Notes under the pieces: generated by a model
Seen by the model: the letters and a program-made list of their open reading frames with translations, nothing else
Told to the model about the DNA's origin: nothing
Databases searched by the model: none
Source: Ustilago trichophora
Lineage: Eukaryota; Basidiomycota; Ustilaginomycetes; Ustilaginales; Ustilaginaceae
Direction of reading: 5' to 3'
DNA: 64,000 bases
Assembly (NCBI GenBank): GCA_900323505.1
Contig: OOIN01000007.1
Location: 1,116,001-1,180,000 of the forward strand
Program-made: the position numbers and the translations under genes
Shown: one piece after another, positions 19,866 through 30,929 of the stretch
How the letters are laid out: each line of letters starts with the position of its first letter
Position numbering within the stretch: the stretch's first letter is position 1

Positions 19866-22800
19866 ATGGCGACCGAGAACGACTACTACTCTGACGACCT
19901 CGAAGGTGACGAGGGCTTCCTTACCGACATTAGCGATGACGACTTCGACAACGACCGCGATGGACCCGGTCAGGACTATGACGAGGCAAACGAGCCAGAC
20001 AAAGAGGAGATCCGCGATGCGGCCAGGGATCTCTGCATGCAAATCGGTCGGTACGACTACGCCGAGGATGCCGACGAACACGACTCAGACAAGGTATATA
20101 CTCGCTGGCAACGCGGTCCAAGAGCGCTGGGTGCTCTACGATCGCTTCGCAAGCTCTGGAAGCTCGACGACGATGATCCTACTAGAAAGGTAGCCCGTGC
20201 CTTTGCAGACAACGAGGTGCTCGAGAACTTCATCGTCCCCGCCTTGCTCGAGAGCGCGGGTCAGGGCAAGGAAGGCGACGCCATCGCATTGGCATGCACC
20301 GACCTGTTGACAGCAATGACCTGGCCTTTCGACGGTGTCGCTGAACTACGCGAACAAGAAAAGCAAGGGTTTGAGTCCGACGAGCTTCGCGAGATCACCA
20401 AGCTGGACAAGGTCCTGATCGACTACAAGTCCGTCATCTTGAGAAGTCAATCGCTCGACAAGCAATACGATGTCCTTGGGGTTGTCATGCGCTACCTTTT
20501 GCTGCCGAATTTGGCAACAAAACAACATCAACGCTCAAGCCTTGTCACCGGCATCATCGGTATGTGCCTCCACCTCTTCCGGAATTTGCTTGCCATCCGC
20601 GATCCCATCACAACCAGTCTAAGCAGCGTGGCTCAGCTCGCCAACGCCAGTCTGCAGAGCAAGCTCGTCCAGGCAATGCACAAACACCACATCCTCGACA
20701 CGCTTCTCATGCTGGCCAGCAGCGCCGAAACATCTCAGTTCAACGCCTGGAACGCCGTCACATCCGAATGCATCTTCCACATCTTTGTCGGCACAAACGT
20801 CAAGGAGATCGCCGAGGTCGCTTCATCTCAGCGACCATCTTCCGTCCATTCTCGATGTTCCACAAATGCCGACAACAACACCGCTCCGGGAACGTCCAGG
20901 CCAATCGTCAGCACCTCACGACCAAGCTCTGCTCTGGCAGAAAGTCTGGCAACCGAAGCAAAGATGAAACGGGCATCCACCACAGGAAAGATGCCTACAC
21001 GACACTCACGATTCGGAACCACGATCAACTTTGTCGGCCCTGATGGCGAGCGACGCGTCGCCCGCAATCAGTCGGCCCTCGTCAAGTCGGTCTCTCAGCT
21101 CGCGGACGAGGCTATGCATAAAGGCAAGCGAAGAGCTCAGAGGCGTAAAGAAGCGCAGGAGAAGGGTGCACCGAAACTGAAATCTGACTGGACGACAGAT
21201 GCCGCTACCATCCTGCAAGAGTGGGCCGACACCTTTGTCCAAGCTGGCTTCGAGCCGTTGGCCAAATCAGTCCTCAAGGATATCCGCTCTGAGCGAGACA
21301 AGCTCGGTGACCTGGATGTGGCCCGAATTCGCATCATGCAATTGGGTGCTTTCTTCCTCGAATACTTTCTTCGGCGCCGTGCAGCAGCCGCAGCTCTTCG
21401 AAAGATGGCAAGCAAATCTACGGCAGCACCGATCGAGCCGGCTTCGAGACAAGACACAGCAGATCTTCTGGAGCCGCACCAGAGAGAAAGCGAAGATCAG
21501 CAGGGTGCACAGCCGACTGAGGATGCGGAGGAGGAGTGGCCATTCGAGCTCGTCAGTCAATGGCTCGAGCCTTGGGCCTTCCGCATGGTGCTCGTCCGTA
21601 CTATCCAAGCTCAAGAGTCGAAAGCGTGGCTCGAGTTTGTCGCTTCAGTCCAGCTCTGGATCGTGCTGCTACGACTAGTAGACGAGCTTGCTAGCAGCAA
21701 AAAGGAGGCAGAAAGAGATGTGGCTGAAGGTCTGCAAGCCGAATTCTACTACATGAGCGAGACGCTTGATGCTTGTCACGCCATCGTGCGCTCCTACAGT
21801 ACACAGAGCTTTGCCTTCCTCGACACAATTATCACCTTCGCTTATGCCATGCCCAAGATGCTGGAGCGCTATGCGTCAAACCGCGATCACATGTATGTCC
21901 AAGCCAAGAAGCAGGTCAGACGATCTCGACAAGTTGGCGAGTTGGACGCAGACGAAGATGAAGCAAGGCAGATCAAGGAGCACCTTCAAGAAACACGATC
22001 CGAACGCGAGTTCCGCTTTGCCGACTTCCAGCGCAAGCTCGCCACCAAGCAACTGGCCAAAGCTTGCATCGACTACTTGGCACGATGGCAAGACTACACC
22101 GATGTGGAAGACCAACTCACCAAGCTGGTGACGGTGATGCATCGGATTGCGATCAAGGCCAACGACTACCGCCAGTTCTTCCTCGGGGGCCACCGCGCAG
22201 CTCTGCGCAAGGTGCTCAGCGGCGACGGGATCCGAATCCTCGAAGCGCGTGCGCCAACCTCGGCGCCGAATCTCAAGAAGCTGATGGACTACATCTTGCG
22301 CAAATTCAGCAAGCTGTCACCTGAGGAACAGTCGATCTACGATACCGGTAAGAAGCCTCCTCGTCCGCCCAAGCCACCCAAGATGCCTTCCGAGATCGCG
22401 GTTCGACCGGGTATGACGAAGGATGAGGAGATTGGTGTTGCTGTCGGCCTCCTGCTCAAGAAGGAGAAGATGCAGGCCGTACTTTGGATCAAGTCAGCTC
22501 TAGAGATGGCGAGCGCAATGCGCACCGAGATTGTCTTACGACATGACGAGGAAGAGTTACAGCGACAGGCAGACGGCGGAAATAGTGAAGAAGGCGGAGC
22601 GCTGCTAGGCGAGCTCGAAAGACAAAACGAATCGCCAGTAGAACGCTTCCAGCCGTATGAGCTGGCTTATCATGGCAACGACGAGCTTCGCACAGACGCA
22701 TCTCTGCTGCCCGAGCTGAAGTTGCTGTGCCGCCTGGTCGGTCTCGAAGCGAATGATGACCAGCTGGTGCACTGGCGATGGAGTGTTCCCAAGGAGATTC

Positions 22801-23597
22801 TGCCGAATCATCTCGACGAGAAGATCGAAGTCATCGAGCGCTTCATTCGCGAACCTCTTGACACCAACGGTCGAGAGCTCACTGCGCTGGTCATGCGGGT
22901 GCGCAAGCCACGATTCGGGGCCGAAGAAGACGGGCAGATGCTCAACCCAGCGGATCTTCCCGATGGCTGGGATGGTGGACAGAGCGACTCGGACGAGGAT
23001 GGTGACTATTTTGACCGCGTTCGCGCCAGTCGTAGCCTGGTTAATGGCGACGAAGCAGCCGCAGAGGGAGGCTTGCTTCGCAGCAGCGGAGGCAAGAAGA
23101 GGTCCAAGCCGACGTCGTCCAAGGGTACAAGAAAGCAAAAGCGAAGGACGGAGCAAGATTTCATCAATGACAGTGACGACGAGTTCGCTTTCGCCATGGG
23201 CGATCTCAACGACGACGTTGGACAGCAAGAGACCAACGAGGCCGATTCGAGTGACGAAGAGGCCGACGAAATGGATGAGGATACTCCACCGACCAGCTCA
23301 GTCGCCGACACGCACGAGCAGCAAGACGACGATGGCAAGTTGAACGCACTCCAAGCGTTGCGCGCTGCCAAGGAAAGGACGAAGAAGACGCAACCTCTGC
23401 AGGATGCCAGCGAGCGTGCCAACCGCCGCGTCGACACCAAGCGTCTCTTCCTTGCAGACAGCGATGAGGACGAGGACGACATTCTCGCCTTGCCATCGCA
23501 AGAGAGTATCTCTGCCAAGATTGGCCCCGACAACAGCAGCTTGAGTATGGCAAAGAAGCGCAGGCTGGCGATCCTGGACGATGAAGACGAAGATTGA
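19866..23597 (+). CDS. TOF1: TOF1/Swi1/Timeless replication-fork protection protein
   Basis: A single exon encodes 1243 residues from ATG 19866. The N-terminal Timeless domain is evident: '[20 protein letters not shown]' with '[23 protein letters not shown]', and helical repeats through about residue 450. A second Timeless/PAB-type helical region spans about 450-900. The C-terminus (about 1030-1243) is acidic and Ser-rich with basic clusters such as 'KKRSKP', plausible nuclear-localisation sequences. With its partner Csm3/Tipin it travels with the replisome, pauses forks at barriers and supports the S-phase checkpoint. Length is in the usual range for fungal Tof1. No frameshifts or introns are seen. 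Confidence 0.94.
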   Translation: MATENDYYSDDLEGDEGFLTDISDDDFDNDRDGPGQDYDEANEPDKEEIRDAARDLCMQIGRYDYAEDADEHDSDKVYTRWQRGPRALGALRSLRKLWKLDDDDPTRKVARAFADNEVLENFIVPALLESAGQGKEGDAIALACTDLLTAMTWPFDGVAELREQEKQGFESDELREITKLDKVLIDYKSVILRSQSLDKQYDVLGVVMRYLLLPNLATKQHQRSSLVTGIIGMCLHLFRNLLAIRDPITTSLSSVAQLANASLQSKLVQAMHKHHILDTLLMLASSAETSQFNAWNAVTSECIFHIFVGTNVKEIAEVASSQRPSSVHSRCSTNADNNTAPGTSRPIVSTSRPSSALAESLATEAKMKRASTTGKMPTRHSRFGTTINFVGPDGERRVARNQSALVKSVSQLADEAMHKGKRRAQRRKEAQEKGAPKLKSDWTTDAATILQEWADTFVQAGFEPLAKSVLKDIRSERDKLGDLDVARIRIMQLGAFFLEYFLRRRAAAAALRKMASKSTAAPIEPASRQDTADLLEPHQRESEDQQGAQPTEDAEEEWPFELVSQWLEPWAFRMVLVRTIQAQESKAWLEFVASVQLWIVLLRLVDELASSKKEAERDVAEGLQAEFYYMSETLDACHAIVRSYSTQSFAFLDTIITFAYAMPKMLERYASNRDHMYVQAKKQVRRSRQVGELDADEDEARQIKEHLQETRSEREFRFADFQRKLATKQLAKACIDYLARWQDYTDVEDQLTKLVTVMHRIAIKANDYRQFFLGGHRAALRKVLSGDGIRILEARAPTSAPNLKKLMDYILRKFSKLSPEEQSIYDTGKKPPRPPKPPKMPSEIAVRPGMTKDEEIGVAVGLLLKKEKMQAVLWIKSALEMASAMRTEIVLRHDEEELQRQADGGNSEEGGALLGELERQNESPVERFQPYELAYHGNDELRTDASLLPELKLLCRLVGLEANDDQLVHWRWSVPKEILPNHLDEKIEVIERFIREPLDTNGRELTALVMRVRKPRFGAEEDGQMLNPADLPDGWDGGQSDSDEDGDYFDRVRASRSLVNGDEAAAEGGLLRSSGGKKRSKPTSSKGTRKQKRRTEQDFINDSDDEFAFAMGDLNDDVGQQETNEADSSDEEADEMDEDTPPTSSVADTHEQQDDDGKLNALQALRAAKERTKKTQPLQDASERANRRVDTKRLFLADSDEDEDDILALPSQESISAKIGPDNSSLSMAKKRRLAILDDEDED

Positions 23598-24445
23598 AGG
23601 CGTCTAGTCTGAGGTGATAGCTAGGATTCGAAGGCGATATGTATCACAAGTTTACTTTTCTTTTCTTCAGTCAATGAAAGTATATTACCCTTGCTCGTTG
23701 TGCATGACTTTGAAAGAGGAACTCCTCCGCGAAGGCGAGGGCCACCGTGCAATGAAGAAGGATGAACGGCAGTACCGCATCTAGCTGACACCAAAGCTAC
23801 ACGCAGGGCGCAACACACATCGGCGTGACAGCGTGCGTCAGAGTGAGAGGAAGAGAGAGAGGGAGAAGGGAGGAGGGAGACTCATGTCCGGCTAGCTCTC
23901 TGCTTGACTGCCGGACCGGAAAGTGTGGTAACTCAGCGAGAGTCGCGCTGTACGCGCGAAATCAGCGCTTTGTGTGCGGATTTGGAATTGGCACGCGGCA
24001 CTTTACGGTCAGATCAGCTATCGGAAGTCGACAGAGAGACAGCGCACAGATCGACAAACCCCGCAAACTGACACACACACACACACTCACACACTCACTA
24101 CAGTACTTGCTTTCTTCTTTCGACACCATCATCTGCACCTGACTTCATCACACTTTTCGGCATCAGCTCCAACACTTTAGTTGCCAACTCACTCTCTGGA
24201 GTACAGCTTCCCCTTGGCGAATGGGTCCTCTGCATAAGAACTAGCTTGACCGCATCATCGCAGCCATACTCTCTCTAAGCACGCCAGCAGGACGGCTCGG
24301 AGCTCTTGCCCGTACCTCGCTCTTTCCATTCGTTCCTATCGTTGCTACACGCCTATCCTCCCGCCCTTTCCGATTGTCACAATCCTCTCCACTCAGAGTA
24401 AAATCCACTCGTCACCTGGCAACGCCTTCATATCCGACCCCCACC
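23598..24445. other. Intergenic region TOF1 to Nudix gene
   Basis: 850 bases between two plus-strand genes. It includes a short (AC)n repeat at 24071-24096. The 250 bases before the Nudix ATG are pyrimidine-rich, consistent with a 5' leader. No gene was recognised. Confidence 0.5.
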
Positions 24446-26059
24446 ATGGCTTCATCTAGCGTCAACAGCAACAGCGCCATCTTGGCGCACTTGTCACATG
24501 CGCTTCTCCGCATCTCTCGCATCCCGCCACGCGTGATCGCCAGCCCACCCACACAGCCCCGCCGCGCCTCTGTCGCCATCTTGCTTCGAGTTCGCCCGAC
24601 ACCCGAGGACGAAGCCTGGCTTGCACAGCACCACGATCCCGAAGCCCAACATGCAGGGTCGGTGACCGACCCAAGTCAAGAATTGGCTGATTCGGGCGTG
24701 CATGTCTCACAGGCATCGATCGGCCATGCGCAAAACGCCTCTGCAGGGATGTCGTCACTCGCTTCGAGCGTCGCTTCCACCGATCTGTCTTCCGCCTTGG
24801 GCAGCTTCTTTGACCAGCCATGGGTGCAAAGGGGCACACCTGAGATACTGTACATCAAGCGAGCGGCACGTATCGGTGACAACTGGTCCGCCCACGTCGC
24901 GTTCCCAGGTGGAAGGAAGGAGGAAGGGGACGAGAACGGACTGTACACAGCAATGCGCGAGACGTGGGAAGAGGTGGGCATCGATCTTGCCGAAAAGGAG
25001 TTCTCATGCGTGGGCCAGTTGGATGATCGCGAGATCACGACGAGTCTAGGCAAGCGTCTGTTGATGGTGCTCTCGCCCTACGTCTTTGTACAGACATCAC
25101 CGTTCAGCCCGCTCCCTGACCTGCAGCCTAGCGAGGTAGCTTCCGCGCACTGGATCCCACTTTCGCTGCTCTACACGCCCAAGCCCAAGTGGGGCACGAC
25201 CAGCGTCGACATTAGCAGTAGACTTGCGCCCAAGTCTCCTCTTGTAAGATGGGTGCTACGCGCACTGGTGGGAAAGATGGACTTTAAGTGCATCTTGCTT
25301 CCCAACGATCCTGTGGCGATTGCAGAGTACGACGAGAATGAGGAAGATGTGCAGATGCTCGCCGACGCAAGCATCATCGGAGCCGAAAAGGCAGGCTCGC
25401 ACGTCGCACGTACTGAGGAAGGAGGCTTTGTACGACCAGAGTTGCGCCTCTGGGGCTTGACACTGGGGATGACACTGGATCTGCTCTCGCACATGACAAC
25501 GTTCCACAGCAACTCGTCCTTCCGCTCCGGAGGAGACGATGCCATCGAGCCTCCTTCCCCCTCCCGATCTTGGTCAGATCTTCCCTCTGTACCTCCGCTA
25601 CGCGAGGATGCACAGCGCACCATGCCAAGTCCCTCGGAAGTCATTTCTTCGCCTCTCCACTCTCTCAACCGTGTCATCGGCAGAGTGAGAGACGAATTCC
25701 ACCTCAACCCTCCACCGGCATCTCATGCGCTGGCGCCGAGCTTAACATCGGTCTTCCCGCGTTTCAGCTATCCTGACGTTAACTTTTGGATCTGGTTCTT
25801 TGGCTGGCGCTACCGCAATGTCGTGAGGGGTTGGGAGAGTAGTGTAGGTACGAGGATGGAGAGGAAGTTCAACTGGAGCGGGATGGCATTGGGTGCATTC
25901 TACAGCGCGGTGAGAAGGGCGCTTGTTGTAGCAGTAATTTTGAGAGCGCTGGGTATGTTGAGTGCCGGCAGTGTGGCGGCGTGGTTGGTTGGGAGGAAGG
26001 TGAACAGGAGTCGGAAAGGGTTGCCCGGTTTAGGGCTTGAAGAGCTGCTGCGTGCGTAA
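24446..26059 (+). CDS. Nudix hydrolase (CoA pyrophosphatase-like) with C-terminal membrane segment
   Basis: The start chosen is ATG 24446, in the context ACCATGG, giving 537 residues. The N-terminal 300 residues carry a Nudix fold with 'AFPGGRKEEGDEN' and 'TAMRETWEEVGI' (about residues 152-178). It resembles the Nudix box of the CoA/NUDT7-PCD1 group, with a one-residue stretch and Asp in place of the first Glu. Such enzymes hydrolyse nucleoside diphosphate derivatives, often CoA species. A long Ser-rich insert separates the N-terminal helix region from the box. The C-terminus has an aromatic segment ('FWIWFFGWRYRNVVRGW') and a hydrophobic ~25-residue helix, followed by basic residues, which suggests a tail anchor. 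No PTS1 is present. Substrate is inferred only from family. Confidence 0.82.
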   Translation: MASSSVNSNSAILAHLSHALLRISRIPPRVIASPPTQPRRASVAILLRVRPTPEDEAWLAQHHDPEAQHAGSVTDPSQELADSGVHVSQASIGHAQNASAGMSSLASSVASTDLSSALGSFFDQPWVQRGTPEILYIKRAARIGDNWSAHVAFPGGRKEEGDENGLYTAMRETWEEVGIDLAEKEFSCVGQLDDREITTSLGKRLLMVLSPYVFVQTSPFSPLPDLQPSEVASAHWIPLSLLYTPKPKWGTTSVDISSRLAPKSPLVRWVLRALVGKMDFKCILLPNDPVAIAEYDENEEDVQMLADASIIGAEKAGSHVARTEEGGFVRPELRLWGLTLGMTLDLLSHMTTFHSNSSFRSGGDDAIEPPSPSRSWSDLPSVPPLREDAQRTMPSPSEVISSPLHSLNRVIGRVRDEFHLNPPPASHALAPSLTSVFPRFSYPDVNFWIWFFGWRYRNVVRGWESSVGTRMERKFNWSGMALGAFYSAVRRALVVAVILRALGMLSAGSVAAWLVGRKVNRSRKGLPGLGLEELLRA

Positions 26060-26104
26060 GAAGGCGCTTGCAATGTCAAGATATTCAACCTGCACAGCTG
26101 CAAT

Positions 26105-26362
26105 TCAATAACGACCAACTTCTGTTGTATGACTCCCGAAACGTGCTTTTGCCATATGATTGGCATGCTGAGCATCAAAGCTGCCTGTTGTGCGCCAAAG
26201 TGAGTCCTTGTTAGGATCGTTGATGTGAGGAAGGATTTCAGGGCTCGGAACACGGAACACTGGCCAGCCGGCCAATTTTTCGTAGCGTGTGACACCCGAA
26301 ATTAGTGCAGCGGTGCTGAGTCGAAGATTGTTGCGAATCACTTTGTGGACCCTGTCGTTCAT
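26105..26362 (-). CDS. Possible small protein, 85 residues
   Basis: An ATG at 26360-26362 opens an 85-codon frame ending 45 bases beyond the Nudix stop. Its start lies 80 bases from the RTR1-like ATG, head to head. The sequence has a natural mix of hydrophobic and polar residues, with 'GWPVFRVPSPEILPHI' near the middle and an Arg/Lys-rich N-terminus that could be a short mitochondrial signal. I do not recognise the family. It fills an otherwise empty gap exactly, which favours a real gene, but it may be a chance frame or a last exon. Confidence 0.42.
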   Translation of the reverse strand: MNDRVHKVIRNNLRLSTAALISGVTRYEKLAGWPVFRVPSPEILPHINDPNKDSLWRTTGSFDAQHANHMAKARFGSHTTEVGRY

Positions 26363-26442
26363 GGCTTTCGCTGCATGAGACACCTTCCTTCTTGATTGTT
26401 CACATCAACCTTTCAGCCCCTCTTCTGAAGCATTTTGACACT

Positions 26443-27375
26443 ATGGCGATTAAAACAACCAGCCATGACCCTGCCAAGGCTACGGAATCAGATGCGCCTT
26501 CGAAATTTCGCAAAGCGCCAGTCGACACCAACCGTATCCCCGGCTCTGCGGCTTCGATGAAGGTTCAAGAGCATTCCAAGGCAGCCTCATCTTCCTTCTC
26601 CTCTACTGCTGCTGCGGCTGATTCTGCAGAGAGCTCCTTAGCCCAACTCGCAACCTCGACCTCAAGTCTACGCAACAAAAGAGCAATCCAAGCAATGCAA
26701 CCTTTCCTGGACAGCTCCACCACCGCCGACTCGCCCATTCAATCCACCGACATCCAACTGCTCACCACCTCGATCTTATCCAATCAAGAACGGCAGCGAG
26801 TGATCCTTTTCTACCAAGAGAAACTGATCGACTCCTCCCCTTCGTTGGACGATCTCAAAAAGAGCCTGCTCTTTTTGTCGTCTAGCAGCTGGGGCCAGAT
26901 TCTGGAGGAACGCAAGTTGGCCGAGAAATGTTCCTATCCCCCTTGCAACAACCCTTCCCCTTCAACGAGTAGAGCTAATGGAACAAGAGGCAAGTTTCGA
27001 ATTAGTCTCCGGAACAATTCAGTAAAAGCGGTCGAAGACCTTGATCTGGGAGAGGCAGGAAACACGTATAACGATCTGAGGGATTACTTTTGCAGCAAAC
27101 CGTGTTACGCTCGCTCCGAATGGATATTGAGATGGGTGCTGTCGGATAAAGAGATGGGTCTGCTGGAGAGTGGTAATGATGGGAATAAGGGAGGAGGAGC
27201 AGGAGGCGGAGGCGGAGGCAGTGCATTGGGGGGTAAATGGCAGAAATTGACGAGTCAGTCGGGGGACTGGGAGCAGGTGGAGCTGTTGGAGGATATTGAA
27301 AGGGAGCAGGGGGTTAACTTTGCTGATGATGATGCCGATCGGGAGGGGGTTTTGCGTGGTGTTGACAAACTGTAA
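26443..27375 (+). CDS. RTR1: RTR1/RPAP2-type RNA polymerase II CTD phosphatase
   Basis: A single exon from ATG 26443 encodes 310 residues. Residues ~115-235 form the RPAP2/Rtr1 domain. It has a helix 'ERQRVILFYQEKLIDSS', a CxxxxC pair ('CSYPPC', about 163-168), a second Cys pair in 'YFCSKPCYARSEWIL' (about 217-221), and the typical 'W..I..ER....CSYP.C' spacing. Members shuttle between cytoplasm and nucleus, import RNA polymerase II, and dephosphorylate Ser5 or Tyr1 of the Rpb1 CTD. The first ~90 residues are Ser/Ala-rich, and the tail has a Gly-rich stretch followed by acidic residues. A TACTGTACAGTA motif lies six bases after the stop. Confidence 0.88.
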   Translation: MAIKTTSHDPAKATESDAPSKFRKAPVDTNRIPGSAASMKVQEHSKAASSSFSSTAAAADSAESSLAQLATSTSSLRNKRAIQAMQPFLDSSTTADSPIQSTDIQLLTTSILSNQERQRVILFYQEKLIDSSPSLDDLKKSLLFLSSSSWGQILEERKLAEKCSYPPCNNPSPSTSRANGTRGKFRISLRNNSVKAVEDLDLGEAGNTYNDLRDYFCSKPCYARSEWILRWVLSDKEMGLLESGNDGNKGGGAGGGGGGSALGGKWQKLTSQSGDWEQVELLEDIEREQGVNFADDDADREGVLRGVDKL

Positions 27376-27532
27376 AGTTGTACTGTACAGTACCATATCT
27401 TGAACACAAACAGGATAGAATAGCATTGGGGACATCAAGCTGTGGTATTTTTGGCCTTAGGAGGCCTATGATTCAAATGAGTACTGTGCGGTATATAGTC
27501 TTTGATGATCAACAAGAAGAACAGGTTCCAAA

Positions 27533-27534
<2 letters not shown>

Positions 27535-27604
<70 letters not shown>

Positions 27605-27605
27605 A
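27535..27605. repeat. (AC)n microsatellite
   Basis: About 33 uninterrupted AC dinucleotides mark the left edge of the A/T-richer accessory island. Confidence 0.95.
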
Positions 27606-27765
27606 GGTCTGAACCTTGGAAGTAGAAAAAAGTAAGCTGGATCAAAGATAACTCTCAAAATACTGAGTGAAAAGAAGAAGAAAGAAAGGGAGGATGAATC
27701 TTCTGGGAGAAGAATTGGACAAAAAAGAAAAGGTCATGATGACAAACTTTGGAAGAGATTGCACC

Positions 27766-27857
27766 ATTAGCAACCTATATCAGAGGATCAGAACAAAGTA
27801 CATACTGTACAGTAAGTTACTCACAAAAAGGCATCTGGAACACCCAAACCCATCTCA
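27766..27857. repeat. Direct repeat copy 1 flanking the foldback
   Basis: It shares 'ATTAGCAACCTA' at its start and 'GCATCTGGAACACC' plus 'AACCCATCTCA' at its end with 28937-29023, in the same orientation. The middle is diverged. Confidence 0.75.
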
Positions 27858-27885
27858 CACACAGCAAAACCTCCTTAGAAAGACA

Positions 27886-28190
27886 TAATGTATTTCATGT
27901 ACTACCAATGTGCCCGTAGTAGCAATGCAGGCGCATTTTTTTGAATCCAACTGCATTTCAGTCTCTTGTGCAATTTAGCCACTCTACTCTGCATGCTTTC
28001 ATTCATGAAAATTATCCTTGAGCTTCACATTTCAGTGCATAACCTCATACAACTTGGACAATACATTGTGCATTCAAAGCAAGCTCTGCTATTATCTGCT
28101 TCATATCTGTTTGAGGATGGTGTGAGTACAGGTAATGCTGTTGAACAGTGCAATTTAGGCACCTGAGCAGTCAAAGTGCTTGTTTTTAGA
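27886..28190. repeat. Left arm of a ~305-bp foldback
   Basis: The outer 91 bases (27886-27976) pair with 28770-28861 at high identity. The innermost 41 bases (28150-28190) are a perfect reverse complement of 28557-28597. Between these blocks the arms are only partly similar. The arm lengths are equal and the spacer is 366 bases. Confidence 0.85.
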
Positions 28191-28556
28191 CTTTGTGCAT
28201 TTTTTTGCATGGTCCAATGCAGCAACTCTTGAGCACTTGATGATGCCTAGGATCTGACCAAATAATTCTCCATCATCAAGCTCTTTGCGGTGATTGGTGA
28301 TGATTGAAACACAGAAGTTGGTGAAAAAATTCAAGGCAGCAGATCAGTACATGGGATTTTTGTAACTTCAAAATTTACACTGGCAAAGTGCCTGATTTTG
28401 AGATTTCTGCTGTGAACACTTTTGCTTAGTGCTTACATCAATGAGCAGGTTGATAAGAAGATGTTCTGCCTCAGATCCCTTGGTAAGGATCCAAGGAAGG
28501 ATGCTGTCCAGCTTGCTGGTATCCATTGATGCCAGGGTTGTTGCAATTGTATGAAA

Positions 28557-28861
28557 TCTAAAAACAAGCACTTTGACTGCTCAGGTGCCTAAATTGCATG
28601 GTTCAATAACATCATCCATGTTTGCACACTCCCCAAACAGAGGTGAAGCAGCTAATAGTTGCAGAAGGCAATGGATGTGGTCTGTGTTGGTAGTCCCCAT
28701 GCTCAGTAGAAGCACCAGACATCATCAAGTTCAATTCCACAAAGTTGTGAGGTCTCAAAATGAACAGCAAAATTGCACAAGAGACTGAAATGCAGTTGGA
28801 TTTAAAAAAAACGTGCCTGCATTGCTACTATGGGCACGTCAGTAGTACATGAAATACGTTA
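28557..28861. repeat. Right arm of a ~305-bp foldback
   Basis: This is the partner of 27886-28190, with a perfect inner 41-bp block (28557-28597) and a near-perfect outer block (28770-28861). Confidence 0.85.
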
Positions 28862-28936
28862 GCATAAAAATTGAAGCTGCAGCCTGTGTACTGTACTGTA
28901 CAAAAAAACCCTACATGATGACGAAGCCTCTGAACA

Positions 28937-29023
28937 ATTAGCAACCTACAACATAGCATCAAAACCAAGTTATGTCCATACAATACACACAAAAAAGCAT
29001 CTGGAACACCTGAACCCATCTCA
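28937..29023. repeat. Direct repeat copy 2 flanking the foldback
   Basis: A diverged direct copy of 27766-27857, lying just outside the right foldback arm. Confidence 0.75.
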
Positions 29024-30215
29024 TCTTATTGGAAGTTGACTTTGCCAAGGAGCTACCGCAGGCGGCAGACAGCCAGGTATATCAGTCTGTAACTTGTCAA
29101 AGATGCAGGAGCAAGTAGCTAGTTTGCTAAAGGCCTCACAACAGGTGGATTGGCTTGTAGAGCTGAATCAGTTATTATATCATTCCAGATACAATCCATA
29201 GCCCGGGGTGGACAATTGAGTTGACAGGCAGCAGGGACGAAGAAGAGCTGCAATGTAGATAGAGTACTTAGCAATCCAAATGAAACAAAGTCAAGGTATT
29301 GCAGATGTAGTTAGTGATATGGGAAATAGGTAAAGAATCGATTAATTAGAAGATGTTGAGTACTCCGTCAAGACATTTCTATATATATATGTGCAGAGCT
29401 ATCATACATTGTTATGGTTGGTGAAGATGAATGGTAATGCCCGCCAAACATGTAGCAGGCATATAGCGGTGATGTACAATCTCTGAGAAATTGAGTATTG
29501 GGGCTTCAGTTGTGTCAATCGATTGGGATAATAGTGAAATACGCCCGATAGATGTACCTTTAACTGCGTTACCTGACGTTTGGTATTGGTAAAGTCAATA
29601 ATAGATGCTTATAGTTAAATTGGAGCGGTTGATTGCCGGGCAAGAGTCTTGAGTCGCCTTGTAGTTATTATTCCTACGGTATGGTAGCATGCTAAGTCTG
29701 TCGGGCTAGCCTTTGTTGATACTTGGTGTTAGCTTGTAGGTAGCTTGGCACTCTGCAATGGGAAGTGCGGTAGAGATCAGGTTCAAGAATGTGCAATAGA
29801 CAGCGTTTGTGCAACTATCAGGTGTGAGAATGAGAGTTTATGTGAGGAAGAGGGAGTTTATGATTCGATAGGGAAACAATAGATATCTACAATACACTTT
29901 GGTGGTTATATACGCAAGAGTCCTATCTGTGATGGTTACGTTTGTGCTCATAGAGCTTTGTGTGCAAGGCCTCATCATTGCTTAAGGGCCTAGCTCTACC
30001 CACCTTGAGGTGCTCCTACGCAGTCGATCCCCAGAGCGTCACTTGGGCGATTGATTATTGCGCTATAGTGAGTGATTCCTGTGAGAGAGTCCCTAACTGT
30101 GTCATTGTGATGTTTGAAAGGCTCGCACTCGAGTCCTTCTCTTGTTCCCGTATTGTCAACATTCTCTGTTGTATCATGAGTGTTTGGGTATTTACATCCC
30201 TTCCTGTGTTGCCGT

Positions 30216-30590
30216 TGTAATGAGCTACTATTGTTGAGTAGAAGAGGAGAGGATCAAGAAGAAAGACAAACAAAGCTTGGTCATGAGTAACGAAGCAAAA
30301 GAAGATGGTATTACTGAAGAAGGAGGTAACTGAGATACTGATCGCATTTGACACACGCGCGCGCTGCGCGCGCGGGCCACTTTTGATGAGTAGCTTACGA
30401 AAAAAAATTTGCAGTGATCAAAAATATCGGATAGATCTGCTAGATCGGCAGATCTGTGATCGCAAAAAATTATCGCACGACAAAATTGTGAACAAAATCG
30501 AGCGCGATCGGGAGATCGGCTGGATCTGCAAAATCGGAAAAAGAAAAAACCGCGACAAAAACAAGTAGCAAATAACCACAACTCGGGACA
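30216..30590. repeat. Diverged solo LTR of the same Ty3/gypsy family
   Basis: This 375-base copy begins TGTAA and ends GGGACA, and aligns with the 371-bp LTRs of the complete element over most of its length, with scattered substitutions and small indels. The CG-alternating core near 30355-30377 is unchanged. No internal element sequence is attached. It is flanked by CCGT on both sides (30212-30215 and 30591-30594), as expected after LTR-LTR recombination of an older insertion. Confidence 0.9.
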
Positions 30591-30929
30591 CCGTGTGAAA
30601 AGATATCGCCAAGGTAATTGCGCAACCTGCATGGGAGTCTAGACAATCAAGTCTTGACCGCAAAAATGCGCATGTCGGCGTACAGCATGCATAGTGAATG
30701 CTGTTTCTTGCGTTTTCTATCCTGCTAATGCAATTATAGAACCTGATAATGAATTATCAAATGTGCGTGTGAGGATTTCCTTTGCTAAAGCGTGGAATCT
30801 CGTCAAGATTTCCAACACAATCAACCACAGAGACAAAGTCTCCAAGCCTATTGCTACAACTGATTCCCAGAGTAAGATAGTTGTATGAATATAAAGAGTG
30901 TGAGCAGACGATCAAGATGATTGTACCGT
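30591..30929. other. Spacer between solo LTR and full element
   Basis: About 340 bases of A/T-rich sequence into which the complete retrotransposon inserted. No gene was recognised. Its last four bases, CCGT, are the target duplication of the element. Confidence 0.5.

Larger units (their letters stand above)
27606..30215. other. A/T-rich gene-free island with transposon-like relics
   Basis: This 2.6-kb stretch is richer in A/T than the flanking genes and has no convincing ORF. It contains a foldback (27886-28190 against 28557-28861) nested inside a direct repeat (27766-27857 and 28937-29023). The remainder (29024-30215) is without recognisable coding sequence. I read it as old repeat sequence, possibly decayed non-autonomous transposons. 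Confidence 0.6.

Noticed and set aside
27966..28571. Short frames inside the foldback as a transposase
   Set aside because: They are under 70 codons, match no domain I recognise, and partly arise from the inverted repeat itself.
29024..30215. Possible LTR or gene remnant in A/T-rich sequence
   Set aside because: No second copy, domain or terminal structure is visible within the window.
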